Shown: positions 8,742-16,719 of the stretch, piece by piece | Numbering within the stretch: the stretch's first letter is position 1 | Layout: each line of letters starts with the position of its first letter | Assembly: GCF_034119865.1 (NCBI RefSeq) | Contig: NZ_CP139421.1 | Location: forward strand, 3,162,001-3,226,000 | Source of the DNA: Algoriphagus sp. NG3 | GTDB lineage: Bacteria; Bacteroidota; Bacteroidia; Cytophagales; Cyclobacteriaceae | DNA: 64,000 nucleotides | Direction: 5' to 3' | The notes under the pieces: generated by a model | The model's database searches: none | The model's input: only the letters and a program-made list of their open reading frames with translations | What the model was told of the DNA's origin: nothing | Program-made: the position numbers and the translations under genes

Positions 8742-10160
8742 TCAATTCCCCACTACTGCTTTTATCAGATCGGGATACAATTGCTCGCCGGTTTCTCTAT
8801 TGAAAAGTGCAAAACCATAATCACCTGCAAAACCATTGTCCCAATAAAAAGGGACTATCTCATTGGAAATCATACTTTGGGTAAGGTAAGTAAGATATTC
8901 CTTGCGGTATTGGTGGTTCTCTGCAGCTTTTTTATCTACCGCACCAAATTCCCCTAGAAGCACCGGAACACCTTGATCTACAAAGGCGGTTTTCATTTTG
9001 AGAAATTGCGAATCTGCATGCGACTCATCTCCCCAGCTTGCTTTTTTAGATGGATCGGTTGCATTTCCACCCCACTGGGTGATGCTTTCATTTTCTTGGA
9101 GCGCAAATTCATACGGATCATAATAGTGAGCCTCCACCATCAATCTGCCAGATGTCGCATCTTCTGGCATGTCAAAGAAATTAATCCCATGATCTATGTT
9201 GGTATTAAAGGTCTGAACTACGAGGTTCCTAAAAGTATTTCTCCCACCAGTGGATCTCACAGCATCTACAAACGTCTGGTTGAACGAGTTCTGAACCTGA
9301 TAATATTCGGGTTTGGGAGTGGAGTAATCACCTTCCACCATGACTTCGTTGGTGCCGGCAAAAAGTAAATGATCATCATAATCCCGAAAATTCAGAGCGA
9401 TTTGAACCCACATTTTCTCCAACCTTTCATTCACATAGTCCTGTTGTGCAAAAGTCGGCTGCATCCAACCTTCATCCCAATGAATATTGATCAGGGCATA
9501 TATCTCATTTTCTATTACATAATCCACCACCTCCGTGACTCTAGCCATCCAGGCTTCATCAATTTCAAATGTAGAAGGATTAGAAAACTTACTCCATGCC
9601 ACCGGGATACGAACGGCATTAAATCCCGCTGCTTTCACAGCATCTATCAATGATTTTGTGGTTTTAGGATTGCCCCAGGCTGTCTCTCCCCCTATAGCAT
9701 CCAGACTATTACCTAGATTCCAACCGTATCCCATCTCTCTAGCCAGTTCAATAGAAGGGATATCCCGCATGCCCGTGTTATCTGCAGGTATATAATAATC
9801 CGGAAAACTTGGCTCCGCTACCTTCTGCACCACTGCCACATCCCTCTGAATAGCTTCAGCCCTGACTTTAACATAAAAAATTCTTGAAGTTTCTTCATCA
9901 TTTGAATCCACATTCACAGTCACTTGACTATTGCCAGATCCTGACAAAGGAGTGACATCTGCATATAAGGAAGCATTTTCAATAGTCCAAGAAGAATTGC
10001 TGGTAATAGTAAAAGTCTGCGTTCCTCCTTCAGCATCAAAATTCAGAATTTCTGTGGATAGAGATAAATTGACAGGTTCTGTTTCTTCATCTTCTCCGCA
10101 AGAGAAAAAAGTCAGAGAAACAAACAGCATTAATACCAGAAATCTAAACAGGTTATTCAT
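8742..10160 (-). CDS. BACON-domain glycoside hydrolase family 5 (cellulase-like) lipoprotein
   Basis: A 472-residue secreted glucanase. The lipoprotein signal ends at Cys21, followed by GEDEE, an acidic run like the surface-export signal of Bacteroidota lipoproteins, so it probably faces outwards. Residues about 31-116 form a BACON module (FTITSNSSWTIEN, then VTVNVDSN), thought to bind carbohydrate or mucin-like ligands. The GH5 barrel follows: GYGWNLGNSLD (144-154), acid/base Glu272 in AGTNEV, nucleophile Glu404 in LLGEFGA. It should cut beta-1,4-linked glucans or a related polymer. No SusC/SusD pair or other glycosidase is adjacent, so it is an isolated enzyme. Its 3' end carries the long hairpin. 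Confidence 0.9.
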   Translation of the reverse strand: MNNLFRFLVLMLFVSLTFFSCGEDEETEPVNLSLSTEILNFDAEGGTQTFTITSNSSWTIENASLYADVTPLSGSGNSQVTVNVDSNDEETSRIFYVKVRAEAIQRDVAVVQKVAEPSFPDYYIPADNTGMRDIPSIELAREMGYGWNLGNSLDAIGGETAWGNPKTTKSLIDAVKAAGFNAVRIPVAWSKFSNPSTFEIDEAWMARVTEVVDYVIENEIYALINIHWDEGWMQPTFAQQDYVNERLEKMWVQIALNFRDYDDHLLFAGTNEVMVEGDYSTPKPEYYQVQNSFNQTFVDAVRSTGGRNTFRNLVVQTFNTNIDHGINFFDMPEDATSGRLMVEAHYYDPYEFALQENESITQWGGNATDPSKKASWGDESHADSQFLKMKTAFVDQGVPVLLGEFGAVDKKAAENHQYRKEYLTYLTQSMISNEIVPFYWDNGFAGDYGFALFNRETGEQLYPDLIKAVVGN

Positions 10161-10313
10161 AGGGTTGATTTTTAGAAACTAAAAATACTAGTTCCCATAT
10201 TCCTAAGAGGGGGTTAAATGTTAGACAAAGGGGATACATTTGTTACCAGAGCTGGCAAAACGCAAAAAGAAATTGATACTACGGCCAATCCCTTCCAAAA
10301 AAAGAATAATCCC

Positions 10314-10321
10314 TACTTTTG
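10314..10321 (+). promoter_or_regulatory. Candidate -7 element (TACTTTTG) before the cation efflux gene
   Basis: An exact match to TAnnTTTG 24 bases before the ATG at 10345. No -33 TTTG is seen at 19-20 bases. Its position favours the ATG at 10345 over an upstream TTG at 10240. Confidence 0.35.
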
Positions 10322-10344
10322 TCACTCCCTCCCTTGTCCCGTCC

Positions 10345-11211
10345 ATGAGCAATTCAAGTTTAGCCGTAAGAACTGTTATTTTCAGCATGCTGGGCAATGT
10401 TGCTTTAGCCGCCATAAAATTCTTGGCGGGTATTTTTGGCAATTCCTTTGCGCTGATTGCAGACGGGATAGAGTCTGTGGTGGACGTGTTTGCTTCATTA
10501 CTTGTCCTATTTGGGATAAAGTACTCCTCCAGACCTGCGGACGAAAACCACCCATATGGTCACGGAAAAGCCGAGCCATTGATCACTTTTCTGGTGGTGG
10601 TGTTTTTAATCATCTCAGCAGGCACTATCGCCTGGCAAGCCTACCAGCATATCATCACACCACATGATTTACCCAAACCATTTACTCTGGTCGTATTGGC
10701 GATAATTATCCTTTGGAAGGAAATTTCTTTCCAGGTAGTACAGTCACGGAGCAAGAAACTAAAAAGCAGTTCACTCAAAGCTGAAGCCTGGCATCACAGA
10801 AGTGATGCGATCACCTCTGTAGCAGCATTTATAGGGATTTCCATTGCGATATTTGCAGGCGAAGGATTTGAAAAAGCAGATGATTTTGCAGCTCTTTTTG
10901 CTGTAGCCTTTATTCTTTTCAATTGCTATAAAATCTTCCGTCCAGCCCTCGGTGAAGTGATGGATGAAAACAATTACGAGGAACTCACCGCACTGATCCG
11001 CGAAATATCCCTGACTGTTCCTGGCATAAAAGGCACCGAAAAGTGTTATATAAGAAAAGCGGGAATGGAATATCATGTAGATTTACATGCTCTCGTGGAT
11101 GGAAAACTCACCGTCACCGAAGGCCATGATATTTCACATAAGTTGAAGGACAAACTCTGCAAGGTAATTCCGGAATTGGGAAATGTTTTGATACACATAG
11201 AGCCGGTCTGA
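10345..11211 (+). CDS. Cation diffusion facilitator family transporter
   Basis: A 288-residue inner-membrane metal/proton antiporter. Six hydrophobic segments are followed by a cytoplasmic C-terminal domain ending HKLKDKLCKVIPELGNVLIHIEP, typical of CDF proteins. Transport-site residues are visible in helix 2 (D40, E43, D47 within ADGIESVVD) and helix 5 (H150, D154 within HHRSDAITS). HPYGHGKAEPL, between helices 2 and 3, is a family signature. It likely exports zinc, iron or manganese; the metal cannot be told. I chose the ATG at 10345 because the upstream extension from a TTG at 10240 is basic and non-membrane, and a -7 element lies inside it. Confidence 0.9.
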   Translation: MSNSSLAVRTVIFSMLGNVALAAIKFLAGIFGNSFALIADGIESVVDVFASLLVLFGIKYSSRPADENHPYGHGKAEPLITFLVVVFLIISAGTIAWQAYQHIITPHDLPKPFTLVVLAIIILWKEISFQVVQSRSKKLKSSSLKAEAWHHRSDAITSVAAFIGISIAIFAGEGFEKADDFAALFAVAFILFNCYKIFRPALGEVMDENNYEELTALIREISLTVPGIKGTEKCYIRKAGMEYHVDLHALVDGKLTVTEGHDISHKLKDKLCKVIPELGNVLIHIEPV

Positions 11212-11404
11212 CACTTGCACAAACTAACATTCCAAACACCAGTCTGTAGCAATTTCTTGTATTTCAAAAGAGCATGTAAAGGCCAATACGTCCACCATGG
11301 CTCACTACTGGGTGAGAGATGATGTATTTGTAAATTTACACGATGCAGACTTACTCAGAAGCTGCGCATTTCATCACCATTTATCAAATTCAAATCAGGT
11401 GGAA

Positions 11405-11731
11405 TTAAAGAGAAGAAGAAATCTGATCAAAGCGCCGGATATCTTTGATCAACCTATCTGACCCAACACCTGTAAGCTTTACCCAAAGAGTAATCCTTTT
11501 AAGATCATCTTCGCCCTTATAGATGGTTTTTATACTGACTTTCCCCAATCCCAAAGCACAATTCATCAAAACTTTGGCTAACTTAAAGTTGAATCTACTT
11601 TGGGACTTTAACCGGACATTACCATGAATATCCTCAAAAATATGGCCTTCCATAATGATCGCCCTTCCGTCTGCGCAATCAAGCGAACGGATAAAATCAA
11701 CTATTTTGCTATTGGATTGATTCATGATCAA
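11405..11731 (-). CDS. Small hypothetical protein, possibly ACT-like; overlaps the cupin gene on the other strand
   Basis: A 108-residue open frame that I do not recognise. The C-terminal half shows an amphipathic alternation (helix near LAKVLMNCALGLGK, strands VSIKTIYKG and ITLWVKLTG, helix DRLIKDIRRFDQI) resembling an ACT-type regulatory fold, but this is a guess from pattern. Its N-terminal third overlaps the plus-strand cupin gene over 11624-11731. A shorter start at Met27 (near 11653) would reduce the overlap to about 30 bases. It may be real, with a trimmed start, or only a shadow. Confidence 0.4.
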   Translation of the reverse strand: MIMNQSNSKIVDFIRSLDCADGRAIIMEGHIFEDIHGNVRLKSQSRFNFKLAKVLMNCALGLGKVSIKTIYKGEDDLKRITLWVKLTGVGSDRLIKDIRRFDQISSSL

Positions 11732-11920
11732 TTTCTAAAAAAGCACACTACTAAAGACGCTTCTCTTCTCACAGTACTCCAAGGCGAGGTGGAATTTTTC
11801 ATCAACGGTGAGACAATTACTCTAAAAGAATTTGACACTTATGAGATCCCTGTGCTGGTCGAGCATGAAGTGAAAGGCCTGAAAACCAGGAATATTTTCA
11901 CTATCGTACAGGAAAAATAG
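11624..11920 (+). CDS. Small cupin-domain protein
   Basis: A 98-residue single-domain cupin. The family pattern is YFAIGL, then LKKHTTKDASLLTVLQGEVEF, then NGETITLKEFDTYEIPVLVEHEVKG. One His is seen in each half (KKH and EHE), so metal binding is possible but weaker than in two-motif cupins. Function is unknown; related small cupins in Bacteroidota are annotated only by fold. ATGs at 11624 and 11642 are both possible starts. The gene's 5' end overlaps an opposite-strand frame. Confidence 0.65.
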   Translation: MNILKNMAFHNDRPSVCAIKRTDKINYFAIGLIHDQFLKKHTTKDASLLTVLQGEVEFFINGETITLKEFDTYEIPVLVEHEVKGLKTRNIFTIVQEK

Positions 11921-11996
11921 CTATACAATCATCAAGCTCATAACTCAATCAACTTTCCACTGAGTTGTAATCAGGATCATATCCTATGGATAATTT

Positions 11997-12050
11997 GATC
12001 TTAATCCCATGTTGAATACCCTAATAACAGTCAATTTCAGTACCTTAATC
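11997..12050 (+). promoter_or_regulatory. Candidate response-regulator site upstream of the NTF2-like/two-component operon
   Basis: The 14-mer GATCTTAATCCCAT at 11997-12010 recurs exactly at 14657-14670, on the far side of the operon. A second CTTAATC follows at 12044-12050 and a CTAATA at 12020-12025. The spacing suits an OmpR/PhoB-type direct-repeat operator, so autoregulation by the adjacent response regulator is the natural inference. Confidence 0.45.
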
Positions 12051-12109
12051 ATCGCATTAGCTTCAAAATTGCTATGATTTCCATTTTAAACCTGTAACTC
12101 AATATAACC

Positions 12110-12532
12110 ATGAAAACCATTTTCGCCCTAGTTTTATTTATCAGTTTCACCAGTGCTTTTGCGCAAGCGGAGAAGGAAGTAGCTTCCCAGGTAGAAAAGC
12201 TCCGTCTGGCATTGATTGATCCCACAGTTGCCAATCTAAGTGAATTGAGCTCCATACATCTCAGTTATGGACATTCCAATGGGAAGTTGGAAAACCAAGC
12301 TCAATTTATAGAAGCATTAGTTAGTGGAGCATCTGATTTTGCAACAGTTGAGTTTCAAGACCAAACAATCCAACTAGAGAAAAACCTTGCTATTGTACGC
12401 CACAATCTAGCCGCCGACGTACTGGATGGAGGCATTGCAAATTCCATAAAAATAGGCGTCATACTGGTGTGGCATAAGGAAAAGGGAAATTGGAAACTTA
12501 TTGCGCGTCAAGCTTACAAATTACCCCAGTAA
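12110..12532 (+). CDS. Exported NTF2-like (DUF4440-type) protein
   Basis: A 140-residue protein with a clear Sec signal peptide (hydrophobic residues 4-15, cleavage after AFAQ near residue 19) and one NTF2-like cone domain. The conserved end pattern VILVWHKEKGNWKLIARQAYKL is typical of nuclear-transport-factor-2-like/DUF4440 proteins. Members bind small ligands or act as accessory domains. Here it sits 21 bases ahead of a response regulator and sensor kinase, so a periplasmic role linked to that signalling pathway is plausible but unproven. Confidence 0.78.
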   Translation: MKTIFALVLFISFTSAFAQAEKEVASQVEKLRLALIDPTVANLSELSSIHLSYGHSNGKLENQAQFIEALVSGASDFATVEFQDQTIQLEKNLAIVRHNLAADVLDGGIANSIKIGVILVWHKEKGNWKLIARQAYKLPQ

Positions 12533-12553
12533 CATTCTTCAAATCAACTTCTT

Positions 12554-13246
12554 TTGAAAAAAATACTATTAGTAGAGGATGACACCAGGGTCTGCAGTTT
12601 CATCAACAAAGGACTGAGCGAAAACGGCTTTGAAGTCACAGTAGCTATGGATGGCACTATGGGGCTTCAGGTTGCCTTGAGTAGTCAGTTTGACCTGATC
12701 ATATTGGACATCATGTTGCCTAATATGAATGGTCTAGAAGTCTGCAAACAGATCCGAATCCAGAACAAAACCGTACCCATTCTATTTTTGACCGCTATGG
12801 GCAGTACAGAGAATGTCGTCATCGGGCTGGAATCCGGAGGTGACGATTATCTGGTGAAGCCCTTTAAATTCATCGAGTTATTGGCTAGAATCAAAACCTT
12901 GCTTCGCCGTGGGGGGAAGATGGAGGAAAACGCTAAGCAAGACCATGAAATCTATCAGTTTGCCGATTTGACGTTGGATGATACAGAGAAAACCATTGCA
13001 AGAAATGGAAATGAAATATCCCTGACCTCAACAGAATTTAGGCTTCTGCTGATGTTTATGAAAAACCCTAGAAAAGTACTCAGCAGAGTAGATATGCTGC
13101 ACGAAGTATGGGGGGTGAATTTTGACTTGGGCACCAATGTGGTAGATGTATATGTAAATTACCTTCGTAAAAAACTGGATAAATACGGCGAACAAAAGCT
13201 TATCCACACAGTAATAGGCATGGGATATGTGTTAAAGGAAAACTGA
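12554..13246 (+). CDS. OmpR/PhoB-family response regulator transcription factor
   Basis: A 230-residue two-domain DNA-binding regulator. The receiver domain has the acidic pocket (E8, D9, D10), phospho-acceptor Asp52 in LIILDIMLPNMNG, Thr80 and Lys102 in DDYLVKPF. The C-terminal winged helix is recognisable from LTSTEFRLLLMF and the recognition-helix region NVVDVYVNYLRKKLD. It starts at a TTG (12554), directly before the conserved KKILLVEDD. Its stop overlaps the kinase start (TGATG at 13244-13248). It is expected to control its own operon and the UspA-like gene downstream, through repeats found on both sides. Confidence 0.93.
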   Translation: MKKILLVEDDTRVCSFINKGLSENGFEVTVAMDGTMGLQVALSSQFDLIILDIMLPNMNGLEVCKQIRIQNKTVPILFLTAMGSTENVVIGLESGGDDYLVKPFKFIELLARIKTLLRRGGKMEENAKQDHEIYQFADLTLDDTEKTIARNGNEISLTSTEFRLLLMFMKNPRKVLSRVDMLHEVWGVNFDLGTNVVDVYVNYLRKKLDKYGEQKLIHTVIGMGYVLKEN

Positions 13247-14622
13247 TGAAACTCCAAAACAAGATCATCTATATTCTGCTCACTGCCTTTATTGGGTACA
13301 CACTCCTTTTTAGTGGTTTTATCTACTATTCGATCTCAAGATTTGCTTTTACCGACTTCTACAAAAGATTGGAAATCAGAGCGATTGCCACAGCTAAAAT
13401 CGAACTGGAAAAACAGAAAGACGGAAGTGTAGTGCAACAACTCAGGCAGGATTATCTCGAACCTCTCACTAACGAGCAGCATTTCATCCTCGAAGATATC
13501 GATCCAGAAAGCATATTTGATGACCCAAGACTTAAGGAACTCAATAGTACATTTTTGAGAAAGGTAGCATCAGATGGCATCGGGACATATAGCGACCACA
13601 ACACGTTTTACTACGGGACGATATATAAGACTCCAAACCAAAAAGAGCATTTGATAATCCTATCCGCGGAAAACTATTTCATCACGCATCATTTAGCCTA
13701 TCTGAGAAATTTAATCTTTACCTCCTTGGCTATCGCCTTTCTATTGATCATCATTTTCTCCATCATGTTTTCCAGAAAAATAATAGAGCCTATACAGAAC
13801 ATCATCAATAAGACAAAAAAAATCGGCTCCGAAAATCTTCATATGAGACTGGAGGTACCTGTAAACAATGATTCTGTGCGGGAACTAGCCCAAACATTCA
13901 ATGATATGCTCAATAGATTGGAGACTTCTTTTGAAACACAGAAAAACTTCATCAGCAATGCCTCCCACGAATTGAATACGCCATTGACCTCAATAATAGG
14001 AGAAGCAGATGTCGCCCTTTCTAAAATCAGGAAAACCGAAGAATACATAGAGTCTATTACTGCCATTCTGGGAGAGGCAGAAAAACTCCAGAAAAAAACA
14101 CAGGCCTTGTTGTTATTAGCCCAGACCGGATTTGATGGGAAACGGCAGAAATTCGGAAAGGTAAGAATGGATCAGCTGATTCTTGATGTAAAAGAAACCG
14201 TAGAAAAAATCCAGACTAAAACCAAAATATGTCTGGATTTCAGCTTATTGCCGGAAAATCCGCTCTTACTGAAAGTCATGGGCAATGAGCAGCTACTACA
14301 TTTAGCAGTATCCAACATTGTCTTGAACGCCTGTAAATATTCCGATGGAAAAACGGTCAATATAGCACTGGGAGTCATGGATGGCAATATCATCGTTATA
14401 GTGAAAGACACCGGAATAGGGATCCCTGCGGACGAGATGGAGTATATTTACGACCCTTACTTCCGGGCTTCCAACACTAAAAACCATGAAGGATACGGTA
14501 TTGGCCTCCCACTGGCAAGAAACATCATCCGGATACATGACGGAGAACTGAAGGTGTATTCTAAGCTAGATGCAGGTACGACTGTAGAGATCAATCTACC
14601 TAAAGGAAATTTTGTTCTCTAA
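13246..14622 (+). CDS. Membrane sensor histidine kinase (HAMP, HisKA, HATPase)
   Basis: A 458-residue orthodox sensor kinase. Transmembrane helices are at about residues 7-30 and 155-175, enclosing a periplasmic sensor region of about 120 residues that I do not recognise. HAMP follows (about 176-230), then the H-box SHELNTPL with phospho-acceptor His241, an N-box (NIVLNACKYS), G1 DTGIGIP and G2 GYGIGLPLAR. It passes phosphate to the response regulator encoded just upstream, whose stop codon it overlaps. The signal is unknown; the exported NTF2-like protein of the same operon is a candidate partner. Confidence 0.93.
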   Translation: MKLQNKIIYILLTAFIGYTLLFSGFIYYSISRFAFTDFYKRLEIRAIATAKIELEKQKDGSVVQQLRQDYLEPLTNEQHFILEDIDPESIFDDPRLKELNSTFLRKVASDGIGTYSDHNTFYYGTIYKTPNQKEHLIILSAENYFITHHLAYLRNLIFTSLAIAFLLIIIFSIMFSRKIIEPIQNIINKTKKIGSENLHMRLEVPVNNDSVRELAQTFNDMLNRLETSFETQKNFISNASHELNTPLTSIIGEADVALSKIRKTEEYIESITAILGEAEKLQKKTQALLLLAQTGFDGKRQKFGKVRMDQLILDVKETVEKIQTKTKICLDFSLLPENPLLLKVMGNEQLLHLAVSNIVLNACKYSDGKTVNIALGVMDGNIIVIVKDTGIGIPADEMEYIYDPYFRASNTKNHEGYGIGLPLARNIIRIHDGELKVYSKLDAGTTVEINLPKGNFVL

Positions 14623-14625
14623 TCG

Positions 14626-14690
14626 TATTCTAATCTGACGGCCTGTATTCTAATAAGATCTTAATCCCATCCTTAATCCATTCTAATAAG
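14626..14690 (+). promoter_or_regulatory. Repeat-rich operator region upstream of the UspA-like gene
   Basis: TATTCTAAT occurs at 14626-14634 and 14646-14654, and ATTCTAATAAG is exact at 14647-14657 and 14680-14690. Between them lie two TTAATCC copies 12 bases apart (14661, 14673), the first within a 14-mer shared with 11997-12010. The pattern suggests multiple binding sites for the adjacent PhoB-type regulator. Confidence 0.5.
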
Positions 14691-14732
14691 TCGTAGGTAA
14701 TTTTAGCTCTGTCCAATAAACTAACAGGAATA

Positions 14733-15248
14733 ATGGCTAAAACGATCTTAATACCTACCGATTTCACGGTTGAATCCCTGAATCTTGCAAAAATAGCTCT
14801 ACAGAACAATCAGGATAAAGGAGAATCCCTCAGAATTATACTGGTATATGGGCAATGGGTATCCACATCGATCAATGATTTGCTCTTTTATTCCAAAGCC
14901 AAAGTGCTTGAAAAACTGGAAACTGAAGAATTCAAATCCAGTTGTCAAATGCTTCTTGGGAAATATGAGAATACTATAGAACAAATGTCCATTGACATCT
15001 TTAGTGGGACAAATCAAAATGCATTTGAAAATTACTTATTGGGAAACAAAGTAACTGAGGCATACATCTCCCCCAATTATAAATTCAAACTAAAGAACAG
15101 TAGCAGTTTTGACCTTATCCCTTATTTAAACAAGAGTAAGCTGTCACTCATCAAGGTCAACTGGAAAACTTCAACTATCCTAGATCCAGAAAATTCGAAA
15201 GACGAGCTATCAGCGTTGTTTTTCAACCATGGTCAAATGGCTCACTAA
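14733..15248 (+). CDS. UspA-like universal stress domain protein
   Basis: A 171-residue cytoplasmic protein beginning MAKTILIPTDFTVESLNLAK, the standard first strand and helix of a UspA fold. The glycine-rich ATP-binding loop (GxxGx9GS/T) expected near the end is not visible; the corresponding strand reads LSLIKVNW. It is thus probably a non-ATP-binding, divergent member. It lies 110 bases after the sensor kinase gene, behind a repeat-rich region that looks like an operator, so it is a likely target of the two-component system. Confidence 0.68.
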   Translation: MAKTILIPTDFTVESLNLAKIALQNNQDKGESLRIILVYGQWVSTSINDLLFYSKAKVLEKLETEEFKSSCQMLLGKYENTIEQMSIDIFSGTNQNAFENYLLGNKVTEAYISPNYKFKLKNSSSFDLIPYLNKSKLSLIKVNWKTSTILDPENSKDELSALFFNHGQMAH

Positions 15249-15395
15249 GCATCCGAAGATAAGCCTGAGCCCGTAGTACGCGATACTATTTCGCTTTGAT
15301 TATCAGCAGTCTGTCCAAAAGTTGACTGGCAGTCCCAAAATCTCGCTGTTAGGTAAGTATAGCCATAGAAAGATAGAAAGACAAACTATAAAAAA

Positions 15396-15869
15396 ATGAA
15401 ATTCAATTTATTATACCCTACTTCTTTCTCTCTGGTACTAGGAGTTTATTTTACCTTGCTTTCTTTTCAAGAAAGTCCAGAAATCCAACTGCTCGGTGAG
15501 TGGAAGGAAGTCTCATGGGAATATGAGAAACTGGATTCTCTCATCTCAGATGAAAGCTTTGATTACATGCTGACCGATCATATCAAAAGTCAAATCAGCA
15601 AAAACCTGATTATACATGAAGCTGAAACCTGGAATTTTGTGGATAAACATACTTTGGAGATGAAAAACAACGATACCCAAAACTCCCTAAACTGGACACT
15701 TAAAGGGAGAGGGAACATACTCCAAATCAATGGATCTGAAGGCATCATTGAATACTATGTCATCCAAGAACTGAGCGCTGATCGAATGGTTTTGCATTTC
15801 AGTTTTGACATGCAATTACGTGGAATTGTGAAAATGACATTTGAGCGGTTGAGCGCAATAGAAGCATGA
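15396..15869 (+). CDS. Lipocalin-like exported protein of unknown function
   Basis: A 157-residue protein with a hydrophobic N-terminal signal or anchor (about residues 8-25), then a beta-rich domain opening with LLGEWKEVSWEYEKLD. That opening recalls lipocalin-like domains common in Bacteroidota (GxW near the N-terminus). No catalytic motif is visible. The last four bases overlap the start of the YoaK-like gene (ATGA), so the two are translated from one message. Function is unknown. Confidence 0.62.
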   Translation: MKFNLLYPTSFSLVLGVYFTLLSFQESPEIQLLGEWKEVSWEYEKLDSLISDESFDYMLTDHIKSQISKNLIIHEAETWNFVDKHTLEMKNNDTQNSLNWTLKGRGNILQINGSEGIIEYYVIQELSADRMVLHFSFDMQLRGIVKMTFERLSAIEA

Positions 15870-16636
15870 TCAGCAAACATATCAACCGAACCAACAAGGA
15901 GAATATACAGCTAGGATCACTTACAGCTTTCTCTGCGGGAATGGTAAACGTCATTTCCGTGATTATTTTCTTTGCTTTTACATCCAATGTAACTGGACAT
16001 TACGCCATATTGGCCCAAGAAATCTCCTTTGGCAACTGGTATCAAGCACTGGTAGTCCTAGGGTGGATATTTTTATTTTTTATGGGGAATTTCATCTCCA
16101 ACTTCATTGTAATTAATTTCCGGAATCGAAATGCCTATCTCGCCCATTCTCTCCCTATAATCATAGAAATCCTATGCCTCTTGGCAGTAGGAACTCATAT
16201 ACAATTCTTCTATCAAGAAACACTCTTGGAAACTGAACTGATGGTAAGCGCCATGCTTTTTGCAATGGGAATCCAAAACGGCCTCACGGCTACCATTTCC
16301 AATTCAGCTGTAAAAACAACCCACCTTACAGGGCTCACTACTGATTTGGGAATATTAGCCTCCTTATTTACCAAAGAACAAAACCGTAAGAATCCCGAGC
16401 TGCGGAGGAAGTGGAATTTACTTCTGGCGATTATGTTCTCTTATTTGTCAGGAGGCATTTGTGCTGGGTACATTTATTTGACTATCGCCTATAATGTTTT
16501 TTACATAGTCTGCTTATTTCTGTTGATTGTAATCGGCTATGATTTTTATCGATTAAAAATGGCTTATCTCCTGACCAAAAAACAGCCTTACTATCGAAAA
16601 ATCATCAAGGACACAACAGCACAACTCACTCAATAA
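15866..16636 (+). CDS. YoaK/DUF1275 family membrane protein
   Basis: A 256-residue protein with about six hydrophobic segments. The N-terminal pattern LTAFSAGMVNVIS ... FTSNVTGHYA and the mid-protein AMGIQNGLTATISNSAVKTTHLTG are characteristic of DUF1275. It is an inner-membrane protein of unknown transport role. Start codon and upstream stop overlap (ATGA), indicating translational coupling to the lipocalin-like gene. It converges on the BASS transporter gene 83 bases away; a weak 5-bp hairpin between them is not a convincing terminator. Confidence 0.82.
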   Translation: MISKHINRTNKENIQLGSLTAFSAGMVNVISVIIFFAFTSNVTGHYAILAQEISFGNWYQALVVLGWIFLFFMGNFISNFIVINFRNRNAYLAHSLPIIIEILCLLAVGTHIQFFYQETLLETELMVSAMLFAMGIQNGLTATISNSAVKTTHLTGLTTDLGILASLFTKEQNRKNPELRRKWNLLLAIMFSYLSGGICAGYIYLTIAYNVFYIVCLFLLIVIGYDFYRLKMAYLLTKKQPYYRKIIKDTTAQLTQ

Positions 16637-16719
16637 CATGAGTTGACCCTGAATGAGAACTGGCTAGAGTTCTATGTTCAACAAGCCCTGGTTTATTATT
16701 CTGTCATTTATTGCCTTTT

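Noticed and set aside
8606..8803. 65-residue plus-strand frame after the efflux pump gene
   Set aside because: It reads straight through the perfect 24-bp terminator hairpin into the antisense of the GH5 gene.
10240..10344. TTG-initiated N-terminal extension of the cation efflux protein
   Set aside because: The added 35 residues are basic and not family-like, and a -7 promoter element lies inside the stretch; ATG at 10345 is better.
11298..11459. Short 53-residue plus-strand frame
   Set aside because: No recognisable pattern, overlaps the 3' end of the minus-strand small gene and shows no coding signals.
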